DNA of 12,483 nt from NCBI GenBank assembly GCA_929200175.1, contig CAKMYR010000030.1:1-12483 (forward strand), written 5' to 3'. The DNA comes from an uncultured Gammaproteobacteria bacterium. Lineage in GTDB: Bacteria; Pseudomonadota; Gammaproteobacteria; PS1; Pseudothioglobaceae. Shown here one piece after another: positions 6,773 through 12,483 of the stretch. The notes under the pieces are model-generated. The model ran no database searches. It saw nothing but the letters and a program-made list of their open reading frames with translations, and was not told the DNA's origin. Both the position numbers and the translations under genes were made by a program. How positions within the stretch are numbered: the stretch's first letter is position 1; the number at the start of each line of letters is the position of its first letter.

Positions 6773-8301
6773 ATAAAATAACAAATGCTTTAATAAGCGT
6801 CTCTGATAAAACTGATATTTTAGAATTTGCTAAATTTTTAGCTGATAAAAAAATTACGATATTTTCAACTGGAGGCACAGCAGAATATCTAAAAAATAAT
6901 AAAATTAATACAATTAATATTGAAGACTACACAAACTTTCCAGAAATTATGGAAGGTAGAGTTAAAACACTTAATCCTAAAATTCATGGCGGAATTCTAG
7001 CAAGAAGAGACAAAGATAGCTCTGTTATGAAAACACATGGAATTTTGCCTATTGATTTAGTAATAGTTAATCTATATCCTTTTAAAAAAGTTATCGCCAA
7101 CCCTAACTGCAAACTAGATGAGGCAATTGAAAACATTGATATTGGTGGTCCTGCAATGTTGCGCTCGGCAGCGAAAAATCATGCTTGGGTTAGTGTTATA
7201 GTTGATAATAAAGATTATCAAAATGTAATGGAAGAAATCAACAAAAATGATAATACAACTGCCGATACAAGAGCTAAACTTGCACTTAAGGCTTTTGCAC
7301 ATACTGCAAGCTATGATGGTGCAATCGCTAACTACTTAAGCAAAGATTCTGATGGTTTTGCTGATAATTTTAATCTTCAATTCAAAAAAATAAAATCAAT
7401 GCGCTATGGAGAAAATCCACATCAAAAAGCCGCGCTTTATGTAGAACAAAATAATCATCTTAATACCCAGCAGTTACAAGGTAAAGATATGTCTTATAAT
7501 AATACTGTTGATGCTGATGTTGCTTTAGAGTGTGCGCTTAGTTTTGATGATCCATGTTGTGTTATTGTAAAACATGCTAACCCTTGCGGTGTGGCTTTAG
7601 CCAAAAATATTCATAATGCATATATAAAAGCTTTTAAATCTGATCCTTCTTCAGCATTTGGTGGAGTTATAGCCTTTAATCGTGAAATAGATGAAACAAC
7701 TATAAAAGAGGTTTTAAATACACAATTTGTAGAAGTTATAATTGCACCTGGTATTAAACCTAAAGCTATAAAATTACTAGCAACTAAAAAAAATATTCGT
7801 GTACTTAAATGTAATAATATAAAACAAGTACAAAAAACACTAGAATATAAAAAAGTTAGCGGTGCTTTACTAATACAAGATAAAGATTTATACAATATTA
7901 CTAAGGATAATATTCATTGTGTAAGTGAAATAAAGCCTAACAAGGAGCAAATTAACGATTTATTATTTGCTTGGAAAGTAGCTAAAATGGTGAAATCTAA
8001 TGCTATTGTATACGCTAAAAATAAAATGACTATAGGTATTGGCGCTGGGCAAATGTCTAGGATTTATTCTACAAAAATAGCCGCCATCAAAGCTAAAGAC
8101 GAAGGCTTATCAATTAAAGATTCTGTTATGGCATCAGATGCATTCTTTCCATTTAGTGATAATGTCAAAGAAGCCGCAAAAGAAGGAATTAAAGCTATTA
8201 TTCAGCCCGGAGGATCAGTTAATGATAATCAAGTAATACAAGCTGCTAATGAAAATAATATAATTATGGTGTTTACTAAAATACGGCACTTCAAACATTA
8301 A
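6769..8301 (+). CDS. purH: Bifunctional AICAR transformylase / IMP cyclohydrolase
   Basis: A 510-residue cytoplasmic enzyme that performs the last two steps to IMP in purine synthesis (AICAR to FAICAR to IMP). The N-terminal cyclohydrolase (MGS-fold) domain shows ALISVSDKT (7-15), STGGTAEYL (33-41) and GRVKTLNPKIHGGILARR (63-80). The transformylase domain shows MRYGENPHQ (211-219), VKHANPCGVA (267-276) with the catalytic Lys268-His269 pair, DPSSAFGG (292-299), SDAFFPFSD near the C-terminus and the terminal RHFKH. The start is TTG at 6769: it overlaps the fis stop as TTGA and puts the conserved ALISVSDKT at the usual distance, while the next in-frame Met (residue 61) lies inside the domain. 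Translation is thus probably coupled to fis. An in-frame A8 tract lies at 7786-7793. No purD follows; glmU is convergent. Confidence 0.97.
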   Translation: MNKITNALISVSDKTDILEFAKFLADKKITIFSTGGTAEYLKNNKINTINIEDYTNFPEIMEGRVKTLNPKIHGGILARRDKDSSVMKTHGILPIDLVIVNLYPFKKVIANPNCKLDEAIENIDIGGPAMLRSAAKNHAWVSVIVDNKDYQNVMEEINKNDNTTADTRAKLALKAFAHTASYDGAIANYLSKDSDGFADNFNLQFKKIKSMRYGENPHQKAALYVEQNNHLNTQQLQGKDMSYNNTVDADVALECALSFDDPCCVIVKHANPCGVALAKNIHNAYIKAFKSDPSSAFGGVIAFNREIDETTIKEVLNTQFVEVIIAPGIKPKAIKLLATKKNIRVLKCNNIKQVQKTLEYKKVSGALLIQDKDLYNITKDNIHCVSEIKPNKEQINDLLFAWKVAKMVKSNAIVYAKNKMTIGIGAGQMSRIYSTKIAAIKAKDEGLSIKDSVMASDAFFPFSDNVKEAAKEGIKAIIQPGGSVNDNQVIQAANENNIIMVFTKIRHFKH

Positions 8302-8337
8302 ATAAGCTAGTAAAAATACCTAATTAAATATAAGCTA
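8302..8337. repeat. Convergent purH/glmU spacer with ATAAGCTA direct repeat
   Basis: The whole 36-bp space between the two convergent stops begins and ends with a copy of ATAAGCTA (8302-8309 and 8330-8337). I find no GC-bearing hairpin with a T-tract on either strand, so neither gene has a visible intrinsic terminator here and transcripts may overlap. Confidence 0.5.
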
Positions 8338-9687
8338 TTAATTATTTTTTAATCTTTTAAGTGTAGTTTGTTGTACTCTGCTAAGAGTTAATTTATCATC
8401 TGGCGTATCTTTAGTAATAACAGAGCCAGCGCCTATAATAGAGTTTTCTCCTATAGTAACTGGAGCTACCAATTGAGTTCCAGAACCAATAAAAGCACCT
8501 TTTTTAATAATAGTTTTATGTTTTTTACGACCATCATAATTACAAGTTATAACTCCCGCACCAACATTAACATTTTCCCCTATTTCGCTATCACCAATAT
8601 AACTAAGATGAGATACTTTAGAATTTTTACCAATTATTGATTTTTTTACTTCAACAAAATTACCTACTTTTGCATTTCGACAAATATTACTGCCGGGACG
8701 AATACGCGCAAAAGGACCTATTAAAGCTCCATTTTCAATAATAGAATCTTCAATTAAAGTATTTGGCAATATATCGACATTATCACCTATTTTAGAGTCT
8801 TTTATACTACAATTAGCTCCAATTTTGCTATCATTACCTAATATTACCTTGCCTTTAATGATTGTATTAATATCCATTTCACAATCTTTACCAAAAATTA
8901 TTTCTCCTCTACAATCAAAGCGATTTATATCTTTTATGTCTAAACCATTTTGGATAAATTTTATTGCTTGCTCTTTCTGTAAAGATCTTTCTAATTCAAC
9001 TAATTCTAATTTACTATTCACACCTAATGCCTCTGTTTGATTCTTTGTAGTTTCTGAATGAATAGTTTTGTTTTGTTTAGCAATCAAATAAATAATATCT
9101 GTTAAATATAATTCATTATTAGCATTATTTGTTGTTAACTTTGTTAAACAATTTTTTAGTAATCTACTTTCTACTGCCATTATTCCTGTGTTAACTTCAG
9201 ATATTTTTAGTTGCTCTTGAGTTGCATCTTTTTGCTCTACTATTTTTTGTATTTTATTATTTACACGAATTATTCTTCCATAGCCAGTTGGATTTTTTAC
9301 AATTGCAGACAATATAGCTATACTATTTTTTTCGGCTTTTTTAATAAGATTTTTTAATGTGGCTGTTTTAATAAGTGGCACATCTCCATATAATATCAAA
9401 ACAATTGAATCATCTTCAATATTTTCCATAGCTTGTGAAACTGCATGCCCTGTACCTAATTGTTGCCTTTGCTCAACCCAATTTATAGCATCATCTTGAA
9501 TTGATTGTCTAACCTTATTACCGCTAAATCCATATACAATATGAATGTTGTTGCAAATATTTTTAGCGTTAAAAAACACATGCTCTAATAAAGTTTTATT
9601 AACTAAATTATGCAATACTTTTGGTCTTGATGATTGCATACGACAACCTTTTCCAGCTGCAAGAATAATAATATTAATTTTTTTCAT
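8338..9687 (-). CDS. glmU: Bifunctional GlcN-1-P acetyltransferase / GlcNAc-1-P uridyltransferase
   Basis: A 449-residue enzyme (E. coli 456) that makes UDP-GlcNAc for peptidoglycan and lipid A. The N-terminal uridyltransferase shows LAAGKGCRM (9-17), PKVLH (22-26), QLGTGHA (76-82), YGDVPL with Asp102, GYGRI (135-139), Glu151, Asn166 in EVNTG and Asn224 in GVN. The nucleotide-binding loop is usually LAAGxGTRM; Cys15 replaces Thr. From about residue 245 comes the left-handed beta-helix acetyltransferase, with hexapeptide repeats, RIRPGS (Arg330), VEVKKS (Lys348), the catalytic base His360 in SHLSYIGD, and CNYDG with Asn383. It is the only minus-strand gene here, convergent with purH (36 bp) and divergent from rpmE (99 bp). 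No glmS is next to it. The ATG lacks a Shine-Dalgarno. Confidence 0.97.
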   Translation of the reverse strand: MKKINIIILAAGKGCRMQSSRPKVLHNLVNKTLLEHVFFNAKNICNNIHIVYGFSGNKVRQSIQDDAINWVEQRQQLGTGHAVSQAMENIEDDSIVLILYGDVPLIKTATLKNLIKKAEKNSIAILSAIVKNPTGYGRIIRVNNKIQKIVEQKDATQEQLKISEVNTGIMAVESRLLKNCLTKLTTNNANNELYLTDIIYLIAKQNKTIHSETTKNQTEALGVNSKLELVELERSLQKEQAIKFIQNGLDIKDINRFDCRGEIIFGKDCEMDINTIIKGKVILGNDSKIGANCSIKDSKIGDNVDILPNTLIEDSIIENGALIGPFARIRPGSNICRNAKVGNFVEVKKSIIGKNSKVSHLSYIGDSEIGENVNVGAGVITCNYDGRKKHKTIIKKGAFIGSGTQLVAPVTIGENSIIGAGSVITKDTPDDKLTLSRVQQTTLKRLKNN

Positions 9688-9720
9688 AAATGTATTTTAC
9701 TAAAATAAACTAACAAATAT

Positions 9721-9749
9721 ATTATGAATGCTTTGTTTCTATATTTAAA
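9721..9749 (-). promoter_or_regulatory. Candidate glmU promoter
   Basis: Read on the minus strand, TTTAAA (9744-9749, 4 of 6 to TTGACA), a 17-bp spacer and CATAAT (9721-9726, 5 of 6 to TATAAT) would start transcription near 9714, with a leader of about 27 nt. A second hexamer, TAAAAT at 9694-9699, lies so close to the ATG that it would give a leaderless message. Confidence 0.4.
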
Positions 9750-9761
9750 TAATTGTATAAT
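9733..9761 (+). promoter_or_regulatory. Candidate rpmE promoter
   Basis: TTGTTT (9733-9738), a 17-bp spacer and a perfect TATAAT (9756-9761) would start near 9768, giving a leader of about 19 nt. The element interlocks with the candidate glmU promoter on the other strand: each -35 lies in the other's spacer. Confidence 0.55.
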
Positions 9762-9762
9762 C

Positions 9763-9777
9763 TATCAGTTTTTGATA
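9763..9777 (+). promoter_or_regulatory. Small dyad at the rpmE start point
   Basis: TATCA (9763-9767) and TGATA (9773-9777) are reverse complements around GTTTT. The dyad spans the predicted transcription start and ends 9 nt before the rpmE ATG. An operator role is possible; the full hairpin would form in RNA only if transcription began upstream of 9763. Arms of 5 bp are weak evidence. Confidence 0.3.
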
Positions 9778-9786
9778 AAATGAATT

Positions 9787-10002
9787 ATGAGAGCGAATAT
9801 TCACCCAAATTATAAAGATATCAAAGTAGTATGTTCATGTGGCAATTCTTTCGAGACTAGATCAACTAAAGAACAAGACAAATTGCACTTAGATGTATGC
9901 TCAAAATGTCATCCTTTTTATACAGGAAAACAAAAAATTGTTGATACTGCAGGGCGTGTTGAGAAATTTAAATCACGCTATGGATCAACATTTAACAGAT
10001 AA
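9787..10002 (+). CDS. rpmE: 50S ribosomal protein bL31 (zinc-binding form)
   Basis: A 71-residue ribosomal protein with the bL31 pattern: IHPNYKDIKVVCSCGN at the N-terminus, LDVCSKCHPFYTGKQ in the middle and GRVEKFKSRYG near the end. Cys16, Cys18, Cys38 and Cys41 form the zinc site, so this is the C+ (zinc) paralogue rather than the zinc-independent RpmE2/YkgM type. Length matches the family (E. coli 70). It contributes to the intersubunit bridge region of the 50S subunit. The gene stands alone between divergent glmU and hemE, with its own promoter and a weak terminator. An out-of-frame ATG at 9780 lies 7 nt upstream of the true start and would give an 11-codon overlapping frame; there is no Shine-Dalgarno to choose between them, but the protein match fixes 9787. 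Confidence 0.97.
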   Translation: MRANIHPNYKDIKVVCSCGNSFETRSTKEQDKLHLDVCSKCHPFYTGKQKIVDTAGRVEKFKSRYGSTFNR

Positions 10003-10013
10003 TTACTCCAACT

Positions 10014-10038
10014 AAAAAGCTAACTAATTGGCTCTTTT
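10014..10038 (+). terminator. Weak intrinsic terminator after rpmE
   Basis: AGCTAA (10018-10023) pairs with TTGGCT (10028-10033), with one G-T pair and a CTAA loop. An A-tract precedes it and CTTTTGTG follows. The stem is only 6 bp and the T-tract 4 long, so strength would be modest, but this is the best terminator-like structure in the window and it is correctly placed 15 bp after the rpmE stop. Confidence 0.5.
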
Positions 10039-10061
10039 GTGTTATTTAACAATAATTTATT

Positions 10062-10070
10062 TGTTATAAT
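10062..10070 (+). promoter_or_regulatory. Extended -10 promoter for hemE-trpA-accD
   Basis: TGTTATAAT (10062-10070) is a perfect extended -10 element (TGn plus TATAAT). The -35 position with 17-bp spacing reads TTATTT, a poor match, as is common for extended -10 promoters. Initiation near 10077 leaves a leader of about 24 nt. A 6-bp dyad (TAACAA 10047-10052, TTGTTA 10061-10066) overlaps it and might bind a regulator. Confidence 0.55.
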
Positions 10071-10100
10071 TTACAGCACATCTCACTATGTTATTTTAAT

Positions 10101-11132
10101 ATGTCTGATTATATTAATGCTTTACTAAAAAAGCCAATTAAGCGTACCCCAATTTGGGTAATGCGACAAGCTGGAAGATATCTACCAGAATACCGTGCAA
10201 CTAGAGCAAAATCTGGAGGATTTATGAATTTATGCAAATCCCCTGATTTAGCTTGTGAAGTAACACTTCAGCCTATTAGACGCTTTGATTTAGATGCAGC
10301 TATATTATTTTCAGATATTTTAACTATTCCTGACGCTATGGGGCTTGGATTATATTTTGTTGAAAACGAAGGCCCTAAATTTAAAAAAAATATTAATAAT
10401 ATTGATGATATTAATCAAATAACTAGCAATGTTAACGATAATTTAACATATGTTTTTGATGCAATTACTAATATTAAACAAGAATTAAATAATAAATTTC
10501 CGTTAATTGGCTTTAGTGGTAGTCCTTGGACTTTGGCAACTTACATGATTGAAGGAAATAGTAGCAAAAATTTTCATAAAATTAAAAAAATGATGTTTTG
10601 TAATCCCGAATATCTAAACTTATTGCTAGAAAAATTATCCCAAGCTGTATTTCATTATCTTAATCAACAAATTATAAGTGGTGTAGATTCTGTAATGATT
10701 TTTGATACTTGGGGAGGACTATTAGCTAAACAAAATTATTTAGATTTTTCTTTAAATTATATGCAAAAAATTGTTACTAAGTTAAAAGCTTCTCATCCTA
10801 ATATACCAATAACTTTGTTTAGCAAAAATGGGGGAAAACACCTAACAAAAATAGCAGATACTACTTGTAATTGTATAGGAATAGATTGGACTATTGATAT
10901 AGAAGAAGCAGTGCAATTAGTTGGCAATAAAGTGGCTATTCAAGGTAATCTTGATCCAGCTCTATTATTAACAAATCCAGAAATAATTGAAAAAGAGGTT
11001 ATAAAAATATTAAATCAATTTAAAGAAAAAACTGGACATATTTTTAATTTAGGGCACGGAATAACTCCAGACGCTAATCCAGAAAATATGCAAGCTTTAA
11101 TAGAAAACGTACATAAATTTGGGGCTAAATAA
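10101..11132 (+). CDS. hemE: Uroporphyrinogen III decarboxylase
   Basis: A 343-residue cytoplasmic TIM-barrel enzyme (E. coli 354) that removes four carboxyls from uroporphyrinogen III to make coproporphyrinogen III in heme synthesis. The signature RQAGRYLPEYR lies at 22-32. Asp72 in SDILTIPDAMGL matches the essential active-site Asp, and Tyr148 in GSPWTLATYMIEG the conserved Tyr. FDTWGG (201-206), GNLDP (282-286) and NLGHGI with His319 are also present. The ATG at 10101 sits 1 nt after a 3-codon upstream frame (10088-10099) and has no Shine-Dalgarno. Its TAA shares one base with the trpA ATG (TAATG), so translation is probably coupled. An in-frame A8 tract occurs at 10383-10390. HemE beside trpA, with no trpB, is an uncommon arrangement. 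Confidence 0.97.
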   Translation: MSDYINALLKKPIKRTPIWVMRQAGRYLPEYRATRAKSGGFMNLCKSPDLACEVTLQPIRRFDLDAAILFSDILTIPDAMGLGLYFVENEGPKFKKNINNIDDINQITSNVNDNLTYVFDAITNIKQELNNKFPLIGFSGSPWTLATYMIEGNSSKNFHKIKKMMFCNPEYLNLLLEKLSQAVFHYLNQQIISGVDSVMIFDTWGGLLAKQNYLDFSLNYMQKIVTKLKASHPNIPITLFSKNGGKHLTKIADTTCNCIGIDWTIDIEEAVQLVGNKVAIQGNLDPALLLTNPEIIEKEVIKILNQFKEKTGHIFNLGHGITPDANPENMQALIENVHKFGAK

Positions 11133-11929
11133 TGTCTAGGATAGCTAAAATTTTCAACCATCTTGAAACTAACCAAAAAAAAGCATTTATTCCTTTTATC
11201 ACCGCTGGCGACGGCGGTATTGATTTAACTTTAGAAATAATGTTAAATTTGTCTAATTGTGGAGCTGATATCATAGAAATTGGGGTGCCATTTTCTGATC
11301 CAATGGCAGATGGTCCAATTATCGCTAAATCTCATCAAAGAGCAATTAATAATGACACTAATATTAAAGATGTTTTGGATTTAGTAACAAAATTTAGAAA
11401 AAAAAATAACAAAACCGCTATAGTTTTAATGAGTTACCTTAATATTATTGAGGTATTCGGTTATAAAAATCTTGCTATTGAGGCTGAAAAATCAGGAGTA
11501 GACGGAATTTTAGTAATAGATATGCCTGTTGAAGAAGCTAATGATTTAAAAATAGAATTAGCTAATAAAAAAATTGATTTAATTTTCTTAATATCAACAA
11601 ATACTATTAAAAAGCGTATTAAACATTTAGAGAAATTAGCATCTGGATTTGTATACCTTATTTCTCTAAAAGGGGTAACAGGAAGTAACACAATAGATAT
11701 TAATGATGTAAACTTATGTTTAGAAAAAATTAAAAGCCTAATAACTTTGCCAGTATGTGTAGGTTTTGGTGTTAAAAATGCTGAAAGCGCAAAACTTATT
11801 GCGCAAAAAGCAAATGGAGTTATAGTTGGTAGCTCTTTAGTTGAATTTATTGAAAAATATAAAAATGACAGAAAAAAAATATTATCAGCTATTAATAATC
11901 TAGCTAAAGATATAAGAGAGGCTATATAA
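11132..11929 (+). CDS. trpA: Tryptophan synthase alpha subunit
   Basis: A 265-residue TIM-barrel subunit (E. coli 268) that cleaves indole-3-glycerol phosphate to indole and glyceraldehyde 3-phosphate; the indole is channelled to TrpB. The catalytic pair is present at the standard positions, Glu49 (IIEIGVPFSDP) and Asp60 (MADGP). FITAGD (22-27), loop 6 GVTG (181-184), GFGV (211-214) and the phosphate-binding GSS (233-235) are in place. Loop 6 reads SLKGVTG, as in several proteobacterial groups, rather than the enteric SRxGVTG. The start overlaps the hemE stop by 1 nt; a GGGG run 8 nt upstream is at best a poor Shine-Dalgarno. Three long A tracts lie in frame (11175-11182, 11398-11406 with nine A, 11872-11879). 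TrpB is not adjacent, although accD follows as is usual. Confidence 0.97.
   Translation: MSRIAKIFNHLETNQKKAFIPFITAGDGGIDLTLEIMLNLSNCGADIIEIGVPFSDPMADGPIIAKSHQRAINNDTNIKDVLDLVTKFRKKNNKTAIVLMSYLNIIEVFGYKNLAIEAEKSGVDGILVIDMPVEEANDLKIELANKKIDLIFLISTNTIKKRIKHLEKLASGFVYLISLKGVTGSNTIDINDVNLCLEKIKSLITLPVCVGFGVKNAESAKLIAQKANGVIVGSSLVEFIEKYKNDRKKILSAINNLAKDIREAI
11916..11921 (+). promoter_or_regulatory. Shine-Dalgarno-like site for accD
   Basis: GAGAGG, 8 nt before the accD ATG and inside the last codons of trpA, is the only respectable ribosome-binding site in front of any gene in the window. It supports the ATG at 11930. Confidence 0.5.
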
Positions 11930-12483
11930 ATGAGTTGGCTTGAAAAAATACTACCGTCTATAAATAATGTTGTTAAAAAAAACATTCCCGAAGGTTTATG
12001 GTCTAAATGTAATAATTGTGAATCTACTTTATACAATCAAGAATTAAAACAACTACTTTATGTATGTCCTAATTGTAATTATCATATGCGTATTTCTGCT
12101 AGGACACGTATTAAAAACTTCTTAGATAAAGATGATTCTCAAGAAGAAATAGCTGAAAATTTAGAATCAATTGATCCTCTAAAATTTAAAGATACAAAAA
12201 AATATAAAGATAGATATTATCAAGCCCAAAAAAATACTAAAGAAAAAGATGCCTTAATCGTCAAGTACGGTAACTTAAAAGGAATGCCAGTTATTGTTGC
12301 TGCCTTTGAATTTAAGTTTATGGGTGGTTCTATGGGCTCTGTGGTTGGAGAAAAATTTATGTGCGCAATAAATGAAAGCATTAAAAGAAATACAGCTCTT
12401 GTTTGTTTTTCAGCATCTGGTGGAGCACGCATGCAAGAAGGATTAATTTCTCTTATGCAAATGACTAAAACAGCATTAGCAAC
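11930..12483 (+). CDS. accD: Acetyl-CoA carboxylase carboxyltransferase subunit beta (partial, runs off window)
   Basis: The frame opens with ATG directly after the trpA stop (TAAATG, no gap) and stays open for 184 codons to the window edge; complete AccD is about 290-300 residues. The N-terminal zinc ribbon is complete, with Cys27, Cys30, Cys46 and Cys49 at the same positions as in E. coli AccD. The carboxyltransferase (crotonase-fold) domain is under way, with GGSMGSVVGEKF (132-143) and SASGGARMQEG (161-171), which form the acyl-CoA and carboxybiotin site. With AccA it transfers the carboxyl from biotin-AccB to acetyl-CoA, giving malonyl-CoA for fatty acid synthesis. trpA-accD is a common order in beta- and gammaproteobacteria, often continued by folC. 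A good Shine-Dalgarno lies in the end of trpA. Nothing suggests damage; the truncation is only the window edge. Confidence 0.97.
   Translation, partial: MSWLEKILPSINNVVKKNIPEGLWSKCNNCESTLYNQELKQLLYVCPNCNYHMRISARTRIKNFLDKDDSQEEIAENLESIDPLKFKDTKKYKDRYYQAQKNTKEKDALIVKYGNLKGMPVIVAAFEFKFMGGSMGSVVGEKFMCAINESIKRNTALVCFSASGGARMQEGLISLMQMTKTALA

Noticed and set aside
8338..9687. GlmU nucleotide loop LAAGKGCRM with Cys in place of Thr as a sign of decay
   Set aside because: All catalytic and substrate residues in both domains are present and the reading frame is full length, so this looks like a tolerated substitution.
10088..10099. Three-codon upstream frame (ATG TTA TTT TAA) ending 1 nt before hemE
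   Set aside because: It is too short to interpret, and the ATG has no ribosome-binding site; chance is the simplest explanation.
11132..11929. Leu179 in TrpA loop 6, where the enteric enzyme has Arg179
   Set aside because: SLKGVTG is, from my knowledge of the family, the normal form in several proteobacterial groups, so it is lineage-typical and not a defect.
11461..12036. A 191-codon open frame on the minus strand across trpA and accD
   Set aside because: It lies wholly antisense to two genes with intact catalytic motifs, shows no recognisable motif, and long antisense frames are common opposite AT-rich coding sequence.
1..12483. Search for mobile elements, CRISPR, tRNA/rRNA, toxin-antitoxin or defence genes
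   Set aside because: No terminal repeats, transposase motifs, regularly spaced repeats, tRNA-like cloverleaf or unrecognised multi-gene cassette were seen; all but about 1% of the coding space is explained by known families.

Overview
This window is an ordinary chromosomal stretch of housekeeping genes from a very AT-rich proteobacterium (roughly 25-30% GC in the lines I counted by eye). The gene types point to Gammaproteobacteria, less likely Betaproteobacteria: a Fis-purH pair, a divergent PIMT-type methyltransferase, NadB, a zinc-type bL31, and trpA followed directly by accD. The low GC, short intergenic spaces, many A8-A9 tracts in genes and near absence of Shine-Dalgarno sequences would suit a reduced genome, such as an endosymbiont or a streamlined marine lineage like the SUP05/Thioglobus/vesicomyid-symbiont group. 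That placement is inference. I see no mobile element, CRISPR array, tRNA, rRNA, phage gene or toxin-antitoxin pair.

Layout. (1) Positions 1-143 hold perhaps the tail of an upstream gene and a perfect 12-bp inverted repeat. (2) 144-6404, plus strand, is a closely packed run: membrane-anchored metallophosphoesterase, PIMT-like methyltransferase, 12-TM RND/MMPL (HAE3) exporter, L-aspartate oxidase (nadB), peptide deformylase (def). Gaps are 46, 4, 4 and 12 bp. (3) 6405-6541 is a 137-bp intergenic region unusually rich in repeats: an imperfect duplication with a 14/15-identical repeat set 42 bp apart, and a perfect 11-bp inverted repeat. (4) 6542-8301 is fis-purH, translationally coupled by a TTGA overlap in which purH uses a TTG start. 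(5) 8338-9687, minus strand, is glmU, convergent with purH and divergent from rpmE. (6) 9787-10002 is rpmE with its own promoter and a weak terminator. (7) 10101 to the window end is hemE-trpA-accD; hemE and trpA overlap by 1 nt, trpA and accD abut with no gap, and accD runs off the edge.

The genes serve core metabolism and growth: NAD synthesis (nadB), purines (purH), UDP-GlcNAc for the envelope (glmU), heme (hemE), tryptophan (trpA), fatty acids (accD), protein maturation and the ribosome (def, rpmE), chromosome-level regulation (fis), and envelope functions (exporter, phosphoesterase). I did not find a new biological system. The signals most worth a second look are the structured DNA upstream of fis, the interlocked divergent glmU/rpmE promoters, a Fis protein with an altered recognition helix, trpA without adjacent trpB, and a PIMT paralogue lacking the usual catalytic motif.
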